NCBI GenBank assembly: GCA_027493775.1
Contig: JAOSKE010000002.1
Coordinates: 248,001-312,000 of the forward strand
DNA: 64,000 nucleotides
Direction: 5' to 3'
Origin: Kiritimatiellia bacterium
Lineage (GTDB): Bacteria; Verrucomicrobiota; Kiritimatiellia; CAIVKH01
In this document: positions 10,663 through 21,079 of the stretch, in pieces
Layout of the letters: each line of letters starts with the position of its first letter
How positions within the stretch are numbered: the first letter of the stretch is position 1
Position numbers and translations under genes: made by a program
Notes under the pieces: generated by a model
Databases searched by the model: none
Told to the model about the DNA's origin: nothing
What the model saw: only the letters and a program-made list of their open reading frames with translations

Positions 10663-11535
10663 TCAGCCGTTCATCGCGGCAGCAACGGCTGCGGCAAGGT
10701 CGTCAATCGTGTTCGCCACCGGGACCCCTACTGCAGTGAAAGCCTTGATCTTGGACTCGGCAGTGCCTGCGCCACCGGAAACAATCGCGCCAGCGTGGCC
10801 CATCCGTTTTCCTTCAGGTGCAGTGCGGCCAACGATGTAGGAAAACACTGGCTTCTTGATGTGTTCGCGAATAAATGCAGCCGTACGCTCTTCTTCATCG
10901 CCACCGATTTCACCAACCAGAACGATTGCGTCCGTATCGGGGTCTGCTTCAAACAGCGGCAACAAGTCCATCGGACCGGAGCCGACAATTGGATCCCCAC
11001 CGATCCCAATACAGGTGGACTGCCCCACACCAAGGTTGGTGAGTGCGAAGACAATCTCGTAAGTCAGCGTGCCGCTACGCGAGATGACGCCCACGCGCCC
11101 AGGTTTATGAATCTCACCGGGCATAATGCCGATCTTACACTGCCCAGGTGTAATCACACCGGGGCAGTTCGGGCCAATCATTCGAAGCCCGCGCCGCCGG
11201 ATTTCGTGATAGACATCCATCATGTCCAGCGTCGGAACGCCTTCTGTGATGGTAATAATCAACGGCACTTCCGCTTCCATCGCTTCATGCATCGCTGCGG
11301 ACGCAAACTTCGCGGGAACGTAAATAACTGTCGCGTTTGCGTCGGTCGCGGCAACAGCTTCTTTCATCGTGTTGAAAACCGGAAGACCGTGAACCTGCTC
11401 TCCGCCCTTACCCGGCGTGACACCACCAACCACAGTTGTGCCGTAGTCGAGCATCCCCTTTGCGTGAAACCCGCCATCGCGACCAGTGATGCCCTGAACC
11501 AGCACGCGTGTGTTTTTATCAATTAGAATACTCAT
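10663..11535 (-). CDS. sucD: Succinyl-CoA ligase (ADP/GDP-forming), alpha subunit
   Basis: 290 residues, the full family length. [19 protein letters not shown] is the CoA-binding Rossmann segment, GPNCPGVI and SRSGTLTYE are conserved nucleotide/CoA contacts, and His247 in [17 protein letters not shown] is the phosphohistidine that carries the high-energy phosphate. With SucC it interconverts succinyl-CoA and succinate with substrate-level phosphorylation in the TCA cycle. Its ATG overlaps the sucC stop as ATGA, so the two are translated together from the minus strand. Confidence 0.97.
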   Translation of the reverse strand: MSILIDKNTRVLVQGITGRDGGFHAKGMLDYGTTVVGGVTPGKGGEQVHGLPVFNTMKEAVAATDANATVIYVPAKFASAAMHEAMEAEVPLIITITEGVPTLDMMDVYHEIRRRGLRMIGPNCPGVITPGQCKIGIMPGEIHKPGRVGVISRSGTLTYEIVFALTNLGVGQSTCIGIGGDPIVGSGPMDLLPLFEADPDTDAIVLVGEIGGDEEERTAAFIREHIKKPVFSYIVGRTAPEGKRMGHAGAIVSGGAGTAESKIKAFTAVGVPVANTIDDLAAAVAAAMNG

Positions 11536-12678
11536 CGCGCACCTGCCTTTGCGCCACCTGCGGCCTCAATCACTTTGCGAACGGCCTCGCTAAACGTCAC
11601 GGCGGAGATCAAGGAGCTACCCTTCAAAAGTTCCAACCCCTCCTTTGAGTTTGTGCCCGTCAGACGTACAACGACGGGGATTTCTATGGGTTTTCTTCGA
11701 AATGCCTCAAGAATACCGCGTGCGATATCATCGCAACGCGTAATTCCGCCGAAGATGTTGATCAAGATCGCCTTGATTCCGGGACGACTCAAAATAATCC
11801 GAAAAGCGTTCACGACCTTCTCTGGATTCGAGCTGCCGCCGACATCCAAAAAATTCGCAGGGCGACCGCCGAAAAGCTTCACCATATCCATCGTCGCCAT
11901 CGCAAGGCCCGCGCCGTTGACCATACAGCCAATGTCCCCTTCCAACTCGACATAACTCAAGCCACACGCCTTTGCATCCAACTCATTTGCATTTTCTTCC
12001 GCCAAGTCCCGCAACTCTTCAAGTTGGGCATGACGAAACAGTGCGTTGTCATCGAAGTTCACCTTGCCATCTAGCGCGACGACATCGCCAGTCGGAGTGA
12101 GGACAAGCGGATTAATTTCGACGAGCGAACAATCCAGATCGAGGAAAAGCCGAAACAGATCGCGCATAATCCCAAGCACAGCGCCAGCATGCTCCGCGCC
12201 CAACAACAAAGGGGCGATCCGCGCGGCTTCCGCTTCAGGAAAATCGCGGGAAAGCGTGGTGAAGCGGTGAATTTTTTTCCGGTGCGGTTTTGGCTAATTC
12301 CTCGATTTCCATTCCGCCTTCCGCGCTGGCCATAAAGAGAATGCCGCGCGAACTACGATCAAGAATAATTGCCAGATACGCCTCACGCGCAATATCCGCG
12401 GCGCTGAGAACCAACACCTTGTTGACACGACTCCCCTTGATGTCCATTCCGAGAATGGCGGTCGCTTTCGCGGATGCTTCTTCGGGTGTGCGGGCGAGTT
12501 TTACGCCGCCCGCTTTTCCACGTCCACCAGTGTGAACTTGGGCCTTAACAACAACCTCGCCCCCCAACTCCTTGGCGATGTGCGCTGCTTGCTCGGGCGT
12601 CTCCGCGATACGCCCGGCCTGGGTGGAAATGCCATACTCGCGGAACAAATCCTTGGCTTGATACTCGTGAATTTTCAT
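11532..12678 (-). CDS. sucC: Succinyl-CoA ligase, beta subunit, frameshifted
   Basis: About 381 residues after correction, close to the usual 385-390. It begins with [17 protein letters not shown], typical of SucC, then an ATP-grasp domain ([20 protein letters not shown]) and a CoA-ligase domain ([25 protein letters not shown]). It binds nucleotide and succinate and receives the phosphate from the SucD histidine. One extra base in the T7 run at 12272-12278 splits the gene; with six T the protein reads [20 protein letters not shown] without a break. For an essential TCA enzyme this is more likely a sequence error than a pseudogene. First gene of the sucCD operon. Confidence 0.93.
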
Positions 12679-12889
12679 AGGACTGCGAGATCATATTTCT
12701 GACACGCCGTCTGCGCAAGTTGAAACTCCAATCACCAGCCAACACCGCGCATCCGCTTCGCCTTTTCAACAACTCTCGGCCCGCCTCGATGCCGTGGACG
12801 CTGTGGGGCAAGAGGGGCACGTACTCGAAATTCGAGCGCACCCAACCTTCTGTCCTACACCCGCCGGAAAAATTCTCAAAGCGGTCATG

Positions 12890-12918
12890 TTGACAGTTCG
12901 ATGCGATGACGCGATGAT
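12890..12918 (+). promoter_or_regulatory. Predicted sigma-70 promoter of the VapBC-like pair
   Basis: TTGACA at 12890-12895, a 17-bp spacer, and GATGAT at 12913-12918 (four of six matches to the -10 box). Transcription would begin at about 12925, the A of the antitoxin ATG, so the message could be leaderless. Prediction by eye only. Confidence 0.35.
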
Positions 12919-12924
12919 GCTCTG

Positions 12925-13152
12925 ATGAGAACCACCTTGAATCTAGAGGATGATGTTGCCCGCGTCGCGAAAGCCCTTGCTCATGAGCAGAACAAGTCGC
13001 TGGGTGCCGTGGTGTCAGAATTGGCCCGAAAGGGATTGCGGGGCGGAACGATCTACCAGAAAAAGAAAACTGGCCTTCCCGTGTTCATAGTTCGGGAAGA
13101 CAGCCCGCCCATTAGTGCGCAGGACATCAAGAAAGATGAGGACGGCTGGTGA
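12925..13152 (+). CDS. Ribbon-helix-helix antitoxin, VapB-like
   Basis: 75 residues. The N-terminal MRTTLNLEDDVARVAKALA is a ribbon-helix-helix strand and helix, as in antitoxins that bind their own promoter as dimers. The rest is a charged, probably flexible tail (REDSPPISAQDIKKDEDGW) expected to bind and block the toxin. It overlaps the PIN-domain gene as ATGA (start 13149, stop 13152), the classic arrangement of a type II toxin-antitoxin operon. Autoregulation is expected from the family; a leaderless promoter is predicted immediately upstream. Confidence 0.8.
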   Translation: MRTTLNLEDDVARVAKALAHEQNKSLGAVVSELARKGLRGGTIYQKKKTGLPVFIVREDSPPISAQDIKKDEDGW

Positions 13153-13609
13153 AAATCTGCCTTCTTGACGTGAATGTCTTAATCGCGCTTGCGTGGCCGG
13201 TACATATTCATCATGTGCAGGCAGGAAAATGGTTTAACGCCAAAGGACACAAAGGTTGGGCGACCTGTCCGTTGACTCAGTTGGCGTTCGTTCGCATTTC
13301 ATCCAATCCGGCGATCATCCGGGACGCGGTACGGCCGGAACAAGCGCTGGATATGCTGAAAACGATGAGATCGCATTCAGGTCATCATTTTTGGCCGGAT
13401 GACCTATCCGCTTCTGCGCCGAATTTTTCCTTTCCCGCCCCCTCATCGGACATCGGCAGGTAACCGACGCATACCTCCTTGCATTGGCCATTCACCACGG
13501 CGGCGCACTGGCAACATTCGACCAAGGAATCACGGCCATTGCAAAAACGCTTCTGATGTCGAGCAAATCGCCAGTTGACCAAGCCTCGATAAAGCAGCCA
13601 ATCTCGTAG
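13149..13609 (+). CDS. PIN-domain ribonuclease toxin, VapC-like, frameshifted
   Basis: About 153 residues after correction. LLDVNVLIALAWPVH carries the first PIN-domain acidic residue, FVRISSNPAI and FWPDD are typical of this VapC subfamily, and VTDAYLLALAIHHGGALATFDQGI supplies the C-terminal acidic residues of the Mg-dependent RNase centre. Family members cleave tRNA or rRNA and arrest growth when the antitoxin is lost. The reading frame breaks at the T5 run 13424-13428; one more T restores PNFFLSRPLIGHRQVTDAYLL. If the indel is real the toxin is dead; otherwise the pair is intact. Confidence 0.75.
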
Positions 13610-13686
13610 ATGAACCGTTCTGGAATTCTCTGGGCGACATCACACGGGTTGACGACATCTCGAACTGTGATATTGCCTAGTTCGTG

Positions 13687-13845
13687 ATGAAGTATCGCAG
13701 CGACGGGGATCGCTTCCGACTGGAGCGGGGGAAATTATGCCTGACGACACTCGAGCAGGCGGTGGATGGACTTACGGGCGGACGCCCGACAAGCCTCTCC
13801 GATTTTGAGAAGACACTTTTGGCAAAACTCGCCGCGCAGAAGTAG
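13687..13845 (+). CDS. Small hypothetical protein, possible fragment
   Basis: A 52-residue frame beginning MKYRSDGDRFRLERGK and ending SDFEKTLLAKLAAQK. Composition is that of a soluble, charged coding sequence. The same frame stays open upstream from 13579 through VDEPFWNSLGDITRVDDIS to a TAG at 13678, so this may be the 3' part of a longer gene broken by one stop. Its last 74 bp overlap the 3' end of the methylase on the other strand. Function not recognised. Confidence 0.3.
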   Translation: MKYRSDGDRFRLERGKLCLTTLEQAVDGLTGGRPTSLSDFEKTLLAKLAAQK

Positions 13846-14885
13846 CGGACGTGCGAAGCCAATCCAAATTCCGACCAATCAGAAGTTCTGTCATCTCGGA
13901 GTGATGCGTATTTTTCATACGGACGGGGCGATATTCAAATCTGAATTCATCGGCAAGCGCGCGTATTTCCTCGGCATTGTCATAGCTCATTAAAAAAGAG
14001 CCGGAGATTGTCGCCATTTTTTCAAACAATTTTCGGTGGTCCACCTGCCAATTTCGATACAGCCTGCGGGCGGCTTTCAAATACGGTGGATCAATGTAAA
14101 ACGCAGCGTTTTCGTCCGCGCGATATTCGTCAATCAGCGCAAACCCATCGCCGGGATAAAAACTCATTCGATCCAGATTGAGACTAATTTCGCGAATTCT
14201 ACGCGCAAGCGTCGCGGGATACCATCGCGAGGCAAGCCCCTTGTTGTTCTCACCCGTCTTAATCAACCCCGCTCCCGGCGCCATGATACCACCGCGCTGA
14301 ACTCGATTGCGAAGTATCGTCAAAAAAGCCCGTTCACGCGGCGAAAGCGCTGATCCATTGGCATCCAGCGCAAGCGCTTGTTCCACATTGTGGAGGGTCA
14401 TATCGAAAGCAAGTATTTCCCGCGCAAGCCATTCACCCTGCCCATTCAAAATGGTTTTCCAAACTGCGGCTACGCCATCGTCTATCTCGGCAAAAATAAC
14501 GTGTCGCGCCAATCTTTCTGAAGGCCACGGTTAAACTCGCACTCGCGCCACCCGCGAACGGTTCGAGAAAGAGGGCGGGTCTCTTTGCGTGACTCTCCAT
14601 CCACGCGCGGAGAATCGGGACAAACCAAGTTTTTCCGCCGGGATAACGAAACGGGCTGCGTTGCGGGATACTCGCGACATTGACAATCCGCTCCGTGATG
14701 GCCGGAACACTCGGGCTTTCGGCATTCAACTCGCAGGTCTCTACAGGTTCGTTCACTTGTCCCCGCTTCACGTCCAACGCCTTCGCGATCACGATCAGCT
14801 CATCGGCAATTCGTTCCGGCACTCGAATCACTCGCGTCTTACCGGATTTCCATTTTGGTGAATACGTTGTTGATGAGCGTGCCAT
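13772..14885 (-). CDS. D12-class (Dam-type) adenine-specific DNA methyltransferase, frameshifted
   Basis: About 370 residues after correction. RYPGGKTWFVPIL near the start of the catalytic domain and FLEPFAGGASASL form the S-adenosylmethionine pocket (motifs X and I); AFYIDPPYL is the DPPY catalytic motif IV of the N6-adenine group. An unusual 100-residue N-terminal extension (KTRVIRVPERIADELIVIAK) resembles a small DNA-binding strand-helix unit. One extra base near 14515-14520 breaks the frame. I chose the ATG at 14885 (MARSSTTYS); one at 14948 adds 21 residues. No restriction endonuclease lies nearby, so it looks like an orphan methylase next to the VapBC pair. Confidence 0.75.
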
Positions 14886-15008
14886 GGCTGACACCGCAAA
14901 TCCTACACCCTTGTTACGCGAAACCAACATTTTTCGTTGGTTCATCATTCAACTGTTTCTTCCGGCACAACGAGCGCACCCTTTAACAACAGAGACGACG
15001 CGGTTGCG

Positions 15009-15338
15009 ATGAAAGAGCAGTTCATATCGGAGGAGATTAAGCCGGTTGCAGAGGGGTTAGATTTTTCGTTGTCGGCGCCGGGGGAACCGGCATTGCCGAT
15101 GAAGTTTCGGTGGCGAGACGAGGTCATCGAAATCGCGGAACTGCTCAGCAAGGAAAAGGTCACGGGTCCGTGCACGCACGGGAGCGGCGAGCGCTATGTC
15201 CAAAAACACTGCTACGATATCCGGACGAAGAACGGACGGCGGATGCGCATCTACTTCGACCGCACACATGCGTCGAAGCGCAATCCGAAGAAGCGCTGGT
15301 GGCTATTCAGCATCGTCACGGACGATGCGTCAGTGTAG
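15009..15338 (+). CDS. DUF6504-like small protein
   Basis: 109 residues. PMKFRWRDEVIEIAELL followed by a central basic loop and KKRWWLFSIV resembles the pattern of DUF6504 proteins (a strand with Phe-x-Trp-Arg, then a C-terminal Trp-rich strand). No catalytic motif is visible and the family role is unknown. Many Lys/Arg residues would fit nucleic-acid binding, but this is speculation. It converges with the GNAT gene, overlapping its last 9 bases. Confidence 0.5.
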   Translation: MKEQFISEEIKPVAEGLDFSLSAPGEPALPMKFRWRDEVIEIAELLSKEKVTGPCTHGSGERYVQKHCYDIRTKNGRRMRIYFDRTHASKRNPKKRWWLFSIVTDDASV

Positions 15339-15828
15339 CGGTTTCTCCATCAAGTAATCGTCCATCACAAAACCGCCGCCGATATCGGTGAGGAGTGTAT
15401 CGGTGACAACAAATCCCATGCGGGTGTACCAGGCGATGGAGTTGGTGTTGTGCTTGTTCACAGTGAGCCAGATTTTTTTGCGTCACTTTCACGTGCGCGA
15501 CGTTCGGCAAGCGCCAACATTTCCCGTCCTGCGCCATGCCCGCGTGCAGAACGCCGCGTATAGATTTTGCTCAGGAACAGTGCGCGTTTGTTCGATTCGA
15601 TCAGGAAGGCGATGTAGCCGACGTCCCGGCCCTTTTGTATCGCTAAAAGTATTCATGCCCCTCCGTCAATTGCGCACGAATGGCGTCCGCGCATTGAAAG
15701 CGTTCGAGCATATAATCCACCTGCGCGGGGCCGATGATCGGGGTGTAGTGTTGCCTCCAAATTTGGCCCGCGAGGCGCTCGGCACGTGAGATCTGCTCGT
15801 CTGTCTCAACTTTCTGTATGACGATCAT
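15330..15828 (-). CDS. GNAT family N-acetyltransferase, two frameshifts
   Basis: About 166 residues after correction. DVGYIAFLIESN, LFLSKIYTRRSARGHGAGREMLALAE (with the acetyl-CoA pyrophosphate loop R-x-x-G-x-G/A) and SIAWYTRMGFVV are the successive GNAT strands and helices. It acetylates an amine with acetyl-CoA; the substrate is unknown. Two single-base losses break it: in the A4 run at 15645-15648 and the T7 run at 15473-15479 (plus-strand bases). With both restored the protein is continuous from MIVIQKVETDEQ to the stop at 15330. Confidence 0.75.
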
Positions 15829-15923
15829 CGCTTTACCCTATATCCGAGGGCATCCGAACGCGACTTCATTTGCGCAAGCAGAGGTGAGCGGGTATCTTCG
15901 CCCCTTGTTGTTGAACTTTATCC

Positions 15924-17294
15924 ATGGATAACTCCACGCCACAACAGCACCGTTATTGGGCGCTCACGACGGTCGGACTCGGCACGTTTATGTCCGCGCT
16001 CGACGGAAGTATTGTGAACACCGTGCTGCCTCTGCTCCGCGAGGAGCTGAATACAACCGTCGCGGGAATCGAATGGGTAACAACCGTCTATCTGCTCGTC
16101 GTCAGCGGCCTGCTGCTCGGCTTCGGGCGCGCGGGCGACCTCTACGGTCAAAAGCGGGTTTATCTTTCGGGCTTTATTCTTTTTGCCATCGGTTCGGCGC
16201 TCTGCGGTCTCGCCAACTCCGTCCACTCGCTGATCACGCTGCGCGGTGTTCAGGCAGTTGGCGCAGCGATGCTCTTCTCCTCATCCCCCGCGATTCTCAC
16301 CAAGGCATTTCCTGCGTCGGAACGCGGTCGCGCATTGGGCGCACAGGCAACGATGACGTATCTCGGACTCACCGTCGGTCCCGCGCTCGGCGGATGGCTG
16401 GCACATGTTCTCGGATGGCGTTGGATTTTTTACATCAACATCCCCGTTGGACTCGTTGCCATTCTGCTGGCATGGCGCACAATTACTGATGATCGCCCTA
16501 GGGCAAAACCAGAGCCATTCGATATTTCGGGCGCGATCATATTTCTCGCCGGCTTCGTGGCGTTGCTCATCGCGCTCAATCAAGGCCACGCCTGGGGATG
16601 GCATTCCGCTCTGACGCTCACCGTGTTTGGTGTTGCGACAGCGCTTCTCGTTGCCTTCGTCCAAATCGAACGACGATCGCGCAGCCCGATGCTTGATCTA
16701 TCTCTCTTTCGCAATCCCATCTTTTCTTCAACCACGCTCAGCGCGTTTCTGAACTATATCTGTGTGTATAGCGTGGTCTTCGTGATTCCATTTTTGCTCG
16801 TGCAGGGACGCGGACTCGACACGCGGCAGGCAGGATTAATTCTCACTGCGCAACCGCTCGTGATGGCGATTACAGCACCGATCAGCGGCGAGCTCTCGGA
16901 TCGAATCGGCACACGTGGATTGGCCATGCTTGGAATGGCACTTCTATCCATCGGTTTGATCTATCTCGGCGTCGCAGCCGCGAACGACTCGCTCCGAACC
17001 ATGGTCGCAGCCCTCGCGGTGTTCGGACTGGGTATCGGAATTTTCGTCTCTCCGAACAACAGCGCACTGATGGGCGCGGCGCCACGTGAACGACAGGGCA
17101 TCGCAGCGGGGGTGCTGGCCACGGCGCGCAATGTGGGAATGGTCTGCGGTGTTGGGATTTCCGGCGCGATCTTTACGACCTATTTGGAAGCGGGCGGAAC
17201 AAACGCACTCACGCGTGGCACGCAGATGAGCCTATATGTCGGCGCGGCCATCGCGTTCGTCGGAATCTTCACCTCCGCCGTTCGTGATCGCTAA
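15924..17294 (+). CDS. MFS drug:H+ antiporter, DHA2 (EmrB/QacA) family
   Basis: 456 residues of almost continuous membrane helices. The N-terminus TTVGLGTFMSALDGSIVNTVLPLL contains the LDxTIVNVALP-like motif of the 14-helix DHA2 group, and GRAGDLYGQKRVYLSG is the MFS loop 2-3 motif A; the GPALGGWL segment is motif C of drug antiporters. It probably exports hydrophobic compounds with proton exchange at the inner membrane. The gene stands alone, convergent with the ApbE-like gene 6 bp downstream. Confidence 0.9.
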   Translation: MDNSTPQQHRYWALTTVGLGTFMSALDGSIVNTVLPLLREELNTTVAGIEWVTTVYLLVVSGLLLGFGRAGDLYGQKRVYLSGFILFAIGSALCGLANSVHSLITLRGVQAVGAAMLFSSSPAILTKAFPASERGRALGAQATMTYLGLTVGPALGGWLAHVLGWRWIFYINIPVGLVAILLAWRTITDDRPRAKPEPFDISGAIIFLAGFVALLIALNQGHAWGWHSALTLTVFGVATALLVAFVQIERRSRSPMLDLSLFRNPIFSSTTLSAFLNYICVYSVVFVIPFLLVQGRGLDTRQAGLILTAQPLVMAITAPISGELSDRIGTRGLAMLGMALLSIGLIYLGVAAANDSLRTMVAALAVFGLGIGIFVSPNNSALMGAAPRERQGIAAGVLATARNVGMVCGVGISGAIFTTYLEAGGTNALTRGTQMSLYVGAAIAFVGIFTSAVRDR

Positions 17295-17300
17295 AACACA

Positions 17301-18164
17301 TCAATCCAACTGGCTAACCGCAACGGAAGCAGTGGACAAACGAACGACACGCGCGCCGTATAAACTCAACAGATCGGTAGCACGATCCGGCGAAAACAAA
17401 ACGACTTTGGTCAGTGCGTCCGCGTCCATACAGCGCGGCGCAATAACAGAAACACTTTCATCTTCAACAAATGAATTTCCATTTCGTGTGTTCACAAAAT
17501 GACTCACGCGCTGTCCCGCATGTTCCGTGAAACTAAAGCAAGGGGCGGACGTAGCGACCGCTTCATTTCCAATCTCACCCAGGGGCAATGAACGCTGCGG
17601 GTCGGCTGGGTCTCGCACGTAAATCATTTGCGCCTGATCGCCAAACACCCGCAGGTCGCCACCGGCATTGACGATTCCGGACGACACGCCAGACGATTGC
17701 AATACATGCACCGCGCAATCCACCGCGTATCCCTTCGCAATTCCGCCGAGGTCCACTTGCAACGGGCGCGCGAACCGAACACGCCGGTCGGGCAGCAACT
17801 CGATATCTTGCCATCGCCCTTCACTTCCTTCCGCGCTCCATTCGTGCGCGGGCAACAAACCCCACTTGACCAGGGTTGAGGCGACGGTGATGTCAAACAC
17901 GCCATCGGACTCGCGCGAAAGTTTCAGCGCGGACTCCAACACCTCAAAGGTGTGAGCATCCACCGGCACCGCGGCCTGCGCCGCATCGCGATTCAGGCGC
18001 GACACATCGCTCGCTTCTTCGTGAAAACTCATCAGCGTATGAATCTTCAAAATCTCAGCGAACGCTCGTTCCGTCGCCACGATCAGCGTTTCTCGTTCGC
18101 CCCCCGCCACTTCGATCCCCACGAATGTGCCGAGCGCGGGTTTCATTCGACGAAACGCGCTCAT
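17301..18164 (-). CDS. apbE: ApbE family FAD:protein FMN transferase
   Basis: 287 residues from the start I prefer. MKPALGTFVGIEV opens the fold, VDLGGIAKGYAVD is the FAD-binding signature, GIVNAGGDLRVFG follows, and CMDADALTKVV near the C-terminus contributes the Mg and catalytic acidic residues. ApbE attaches FMN to Thr/Ser of proteins such as the NqrB/NqrC and RnfG/D subunits in the periplasm. The frame runs back to 18269, but the upstream 35 residues lack a signal peptide and look non-coding, so ATG at 18164 (MSAFRRMKPALG) is preferred. No Nqr or Rnf genes are in this window, although an NqrM-like small protein is present at 37.3 kb. Confidence 0.85.
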   Translation of the reverse strand: MSAFRRMKPALGTFVGIEVAGGERETLIVATERAFAEILKIHTLMSFHEEASDVSRLNRDAAQAAVPVDAHTFEVLESALKLSRESDGVFDITVASTLVKWGLLPAHEWSAEGSEGRWQDIELLPDRRVRFARPLQVDLGGIAKGYAVDCAVHVLQSSGVSSGIVNAGGDLRVFGDQAQMIYVRDPADPQRSLPLGEIGNEAVATSAPCFSFTEHAGQRVSHFVNTRNGNSFVEDESVSVIAPRCMDADALTKVVLFSPDRATDLLSLYGARVVRLSTASVAVSQLD

Positions 18165-18375
18165 CGAAAAGAAGCTCGTGTCAAAGCCGCAGCCATCGCG
18201 CCACACAATTGAATCAGTCCACTCATTGAAAGAAGTTTCTAATTTACGAACGCTCCTGAACAACTGCAAGAGGACACGACTCGGCGGGGCGCAAACCGAT
18301 GCCCATACTTTTCCGCAGCTTTTGCTAGAAAATGATAACTAAATCGCTTAAGTTGCTGCGAAAGGGACATTTTCC

Positions 18376-21065
18376 ATGCGTTTTTTGCTATTTTTACTGA
18401 ATTTCGGCCTTCTTACTGGGGCGCTGGCGGAGAATTTTGAGGTACACTACACGCCGTTGCGCCCATCATTTGACGATGTGGTCGAAATTGAAATCCGCGG
18501 CGTGACGCAGGGCGGAACGCTGCATTGGGGCGTGAACGCAGTGGGCACAGTTTGGGAACAGGCGATACCGCCCTACCGACCGGATGGTTCCGAAGTGGCG
18601 GGTGTCGCGACGCGGACGCGCCTGCAGGGGCCGGATGAAAACGGAGTCTCTCGAATCACGCTCGGCCCGTTCAACAACACAAATCAGCAAATCCGCGCGC
18701 TGAACTTTGCGATTCAGTGGGATGACGGCACGTGGTCGAACAAGGACGAGAAAAACTTCAACCTGCCGATCTCATTTGGACGCATCGCGGTCACACCCGA
18801 ACACCCTACCGTTAATGACCAAATCCTCGTTCACGTGCGACGCAGTCGCACGGGCGGTCAGTTGAGGTGGGGCGTGAATGCAGAAAACGATATGTGGCAA
18901 CCACCGACCAATTTTTATTGGCCAAAGGGAACCGTTCCAGCAAAGGACGGACTCGCGGTGGATTCCCCCTTATCCGCACCGGATAAAAAGGATTTTCGAC
19001 CATTGCACTCGGCCCATTCAATCGCTCCGAGCAGGTCGTGCGCACACTGCACATGGCCGTGCATTGGGGCGATGATTGGGATACCGACGCCGGGCGCAAT
19101 TACAACGTCACCATCTCTTTCGATGCCGGCACGAACGCACCATCCGTTAATATTCTCTCGCCACAAAATGACGAAGCGGTGGTGGACGCGCCAAACGTTG
19201 AGCTGGTCGCAGACCGGGCAGACCAAGTGGAGCTGCGATTGAACGGGCGTGTCGTCGCGTCCCTCGCCGAATCACCGTTGGAATTGAAACTACCGTTTCA
19301 ACAACTCGAATACGGACGACATCAGTTGACTGCACGCGCGGAGCGCGATGGGTTGGTTGATCTTGAGGAAATCTATTTCTGGAAATTGCCCGCACACCGA
19401 GTCGAGTCCATTCCGCCGGGCACAGCCTGGGGCACGACGGACAATCACGACGGCACGGTGACCTTCGCACTTCACGCGCCCGGAAAGCGATTCGTCTCAC
19501 TCACCGGCGATTTCAACAACTGGAATCCGTATGTGGATATGATGAACTATTCGCCCGACGGAACGTGGTGGCTGACGCGACCAATCTCAAACGGGACCTC
19601 TCTTTACCAATACGTCATCGAAGGTCGACGCTTTCTCGCCGACCCCTATTCGCGCGACGTGGAGTGGAAGGACGAGCAGGGCAATGAGGGCTACCAACCG
19701 TGGGACGCGCACAGTGTTCTGCGCGTAGGCGGGCCGGAGTTTGCCTGGACAGCAACGAACTTCACGCGCCCGCCGCTCGACCAGCTCGTCATTTATGAAT
19801 TGCACATTGACGATATGGTGCCAGGCGGTGGATTCACCGGACTCGTCAGCAAACTCGATTACATCAAAGACCTCGGCTTCAACGCGATTGAGCCGCTGCC
19901 GTGGACGGAGTTCGCGTCCGATCACAGTTGGGGCTACAACCCTTCGTTTCACTTTGCGCCCGAAAGTTCGTACGGCACACCCGACGAGCTGAAGCATCTG
20001 ATTGACGAGGCGCACAAGCGCGGGCTGGCGGTGATTATGGACGCTGTGCTTAATCACATGGATCGCAGCGCGCCGCTCTTCCAGCTCTACGGTCACGATT
20101 ACGACGCGAGTCCGTTTTTCCGCCAGTTCAGCGGTGAAAACTGGGGGTTCCCGGACATGGACCAGCGCTCCCGCGCGACCAAGCGCTACATGCAGGACGT
20201 CATCACCTATTGGCTCCAAGAATATCGCTTGGACGGCATCCGCTACGATGCGACTCGGTTTGTCGAATGGTCCGGTTACAACGATTGGGGCGCGAGCTGG
20301 TTTGCGTTTGTCGGACATCAGGTTGACCCCCAGTCCTATCAGATTGCCGAGCACATTCCCTTTGACGCGGATTTCATCAACTCCACGGAGATGGACACAA
20401 CGTGGGGTGATTATTTCCACTGGAACATGCGGCACATGATTGAAGACGCGCGCTTGGATCGCAATCAGCTTGCCGATCTGATGATCCCGTCCAGAATCGG
20501 CTTCACCAGTGCGCTGCAACGCATCGCCTACACGGAAAGTCACGACGAAGAGCGCGTGATGAACAAGTTGCAAGAACGCAAGTATCCGCCTGCGGAACGG
20601 CGCAGACGAGCCGAGCTGGCTTACGCGTTCACCCTGATCGCGCCCGGGCCGGCCATGATTTATGCAGGGCAGGAAATCGGCGAAGACACACGCAAGCGGG
20701 TCGGTTCAAACCCCATTCAATGGAAGAAAATCGGCGGCGTCTTCAACCACGAAAATCGTGCGCTTCAGCAATCGGCCAAAGCGCTGACGCGCCTGCGCAC
20801 GACGCATTCCGCCTTGCGCGACGACTGGGTGCACATCCACGAAAACACGCCCGATAATGTTGTCGTTATGGATCGCACCGGCAACGCCGGTTCCGTCCTG
20901 CTGGCCGGAAATTTTGGCCGCGTCAGTCAGCGTGTGACCATCAGCCTGCCGCACGACGGTCCATGGCGCTCCGTACTCGAAGGCCGCGCGATTCACACGC
21001 GCGGAAACGAAGGTGCGCTGACGCTGGCGCCGGGCGAAGTGGCGGTGTTTGCTGCGGGCGAATAG
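18376..21065 (+). CDS. Secreted GH13 alpha-glucan-active enzyme with N-terminal Ig-like domains, frameshifted
   Basis: About 896 residues after correction. A signal peptide (FLLFLLNFGLLTGALA) is followed by two similar beta domains (each with GG.L.WGVNA.), a third Ig-like segment, a CBM48-type domain (FALHAPGKRFVSLTGDFNNW) and a GH13 barrel. DGIRYDAT carries the nucleophile Asp, QIAEHIP the acid Glu, and ESHDEER the third Asp. It should act on alpha-1,4/1,6-glucans outside the cytoplasm, in the branching-enzyme/trehalohydrolase/alpha-amylase group; the specificity is open. A lost base in the AAAAAGG run at 18985-18992 splits it; restoring it gives DKKGFSTIALGPFN. Confidence 0.85.
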
Positions 21066-21079
21066 TCCGCACTCGCGTG

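Noticed and set aside
10645..11526. Plus-strand ORF of 293 aa opposite sucD
   Set aside because: Fully antisense to sucD, which is clearly conserved; composition rich in Arg, His and Asn as expected for a shadow.
19587..20573. Minus-strand ORF of 328 aa opposite the GH13 gene
   Set aside because: Antisense to catalytic motifs of GH13 and no recognisable domain.
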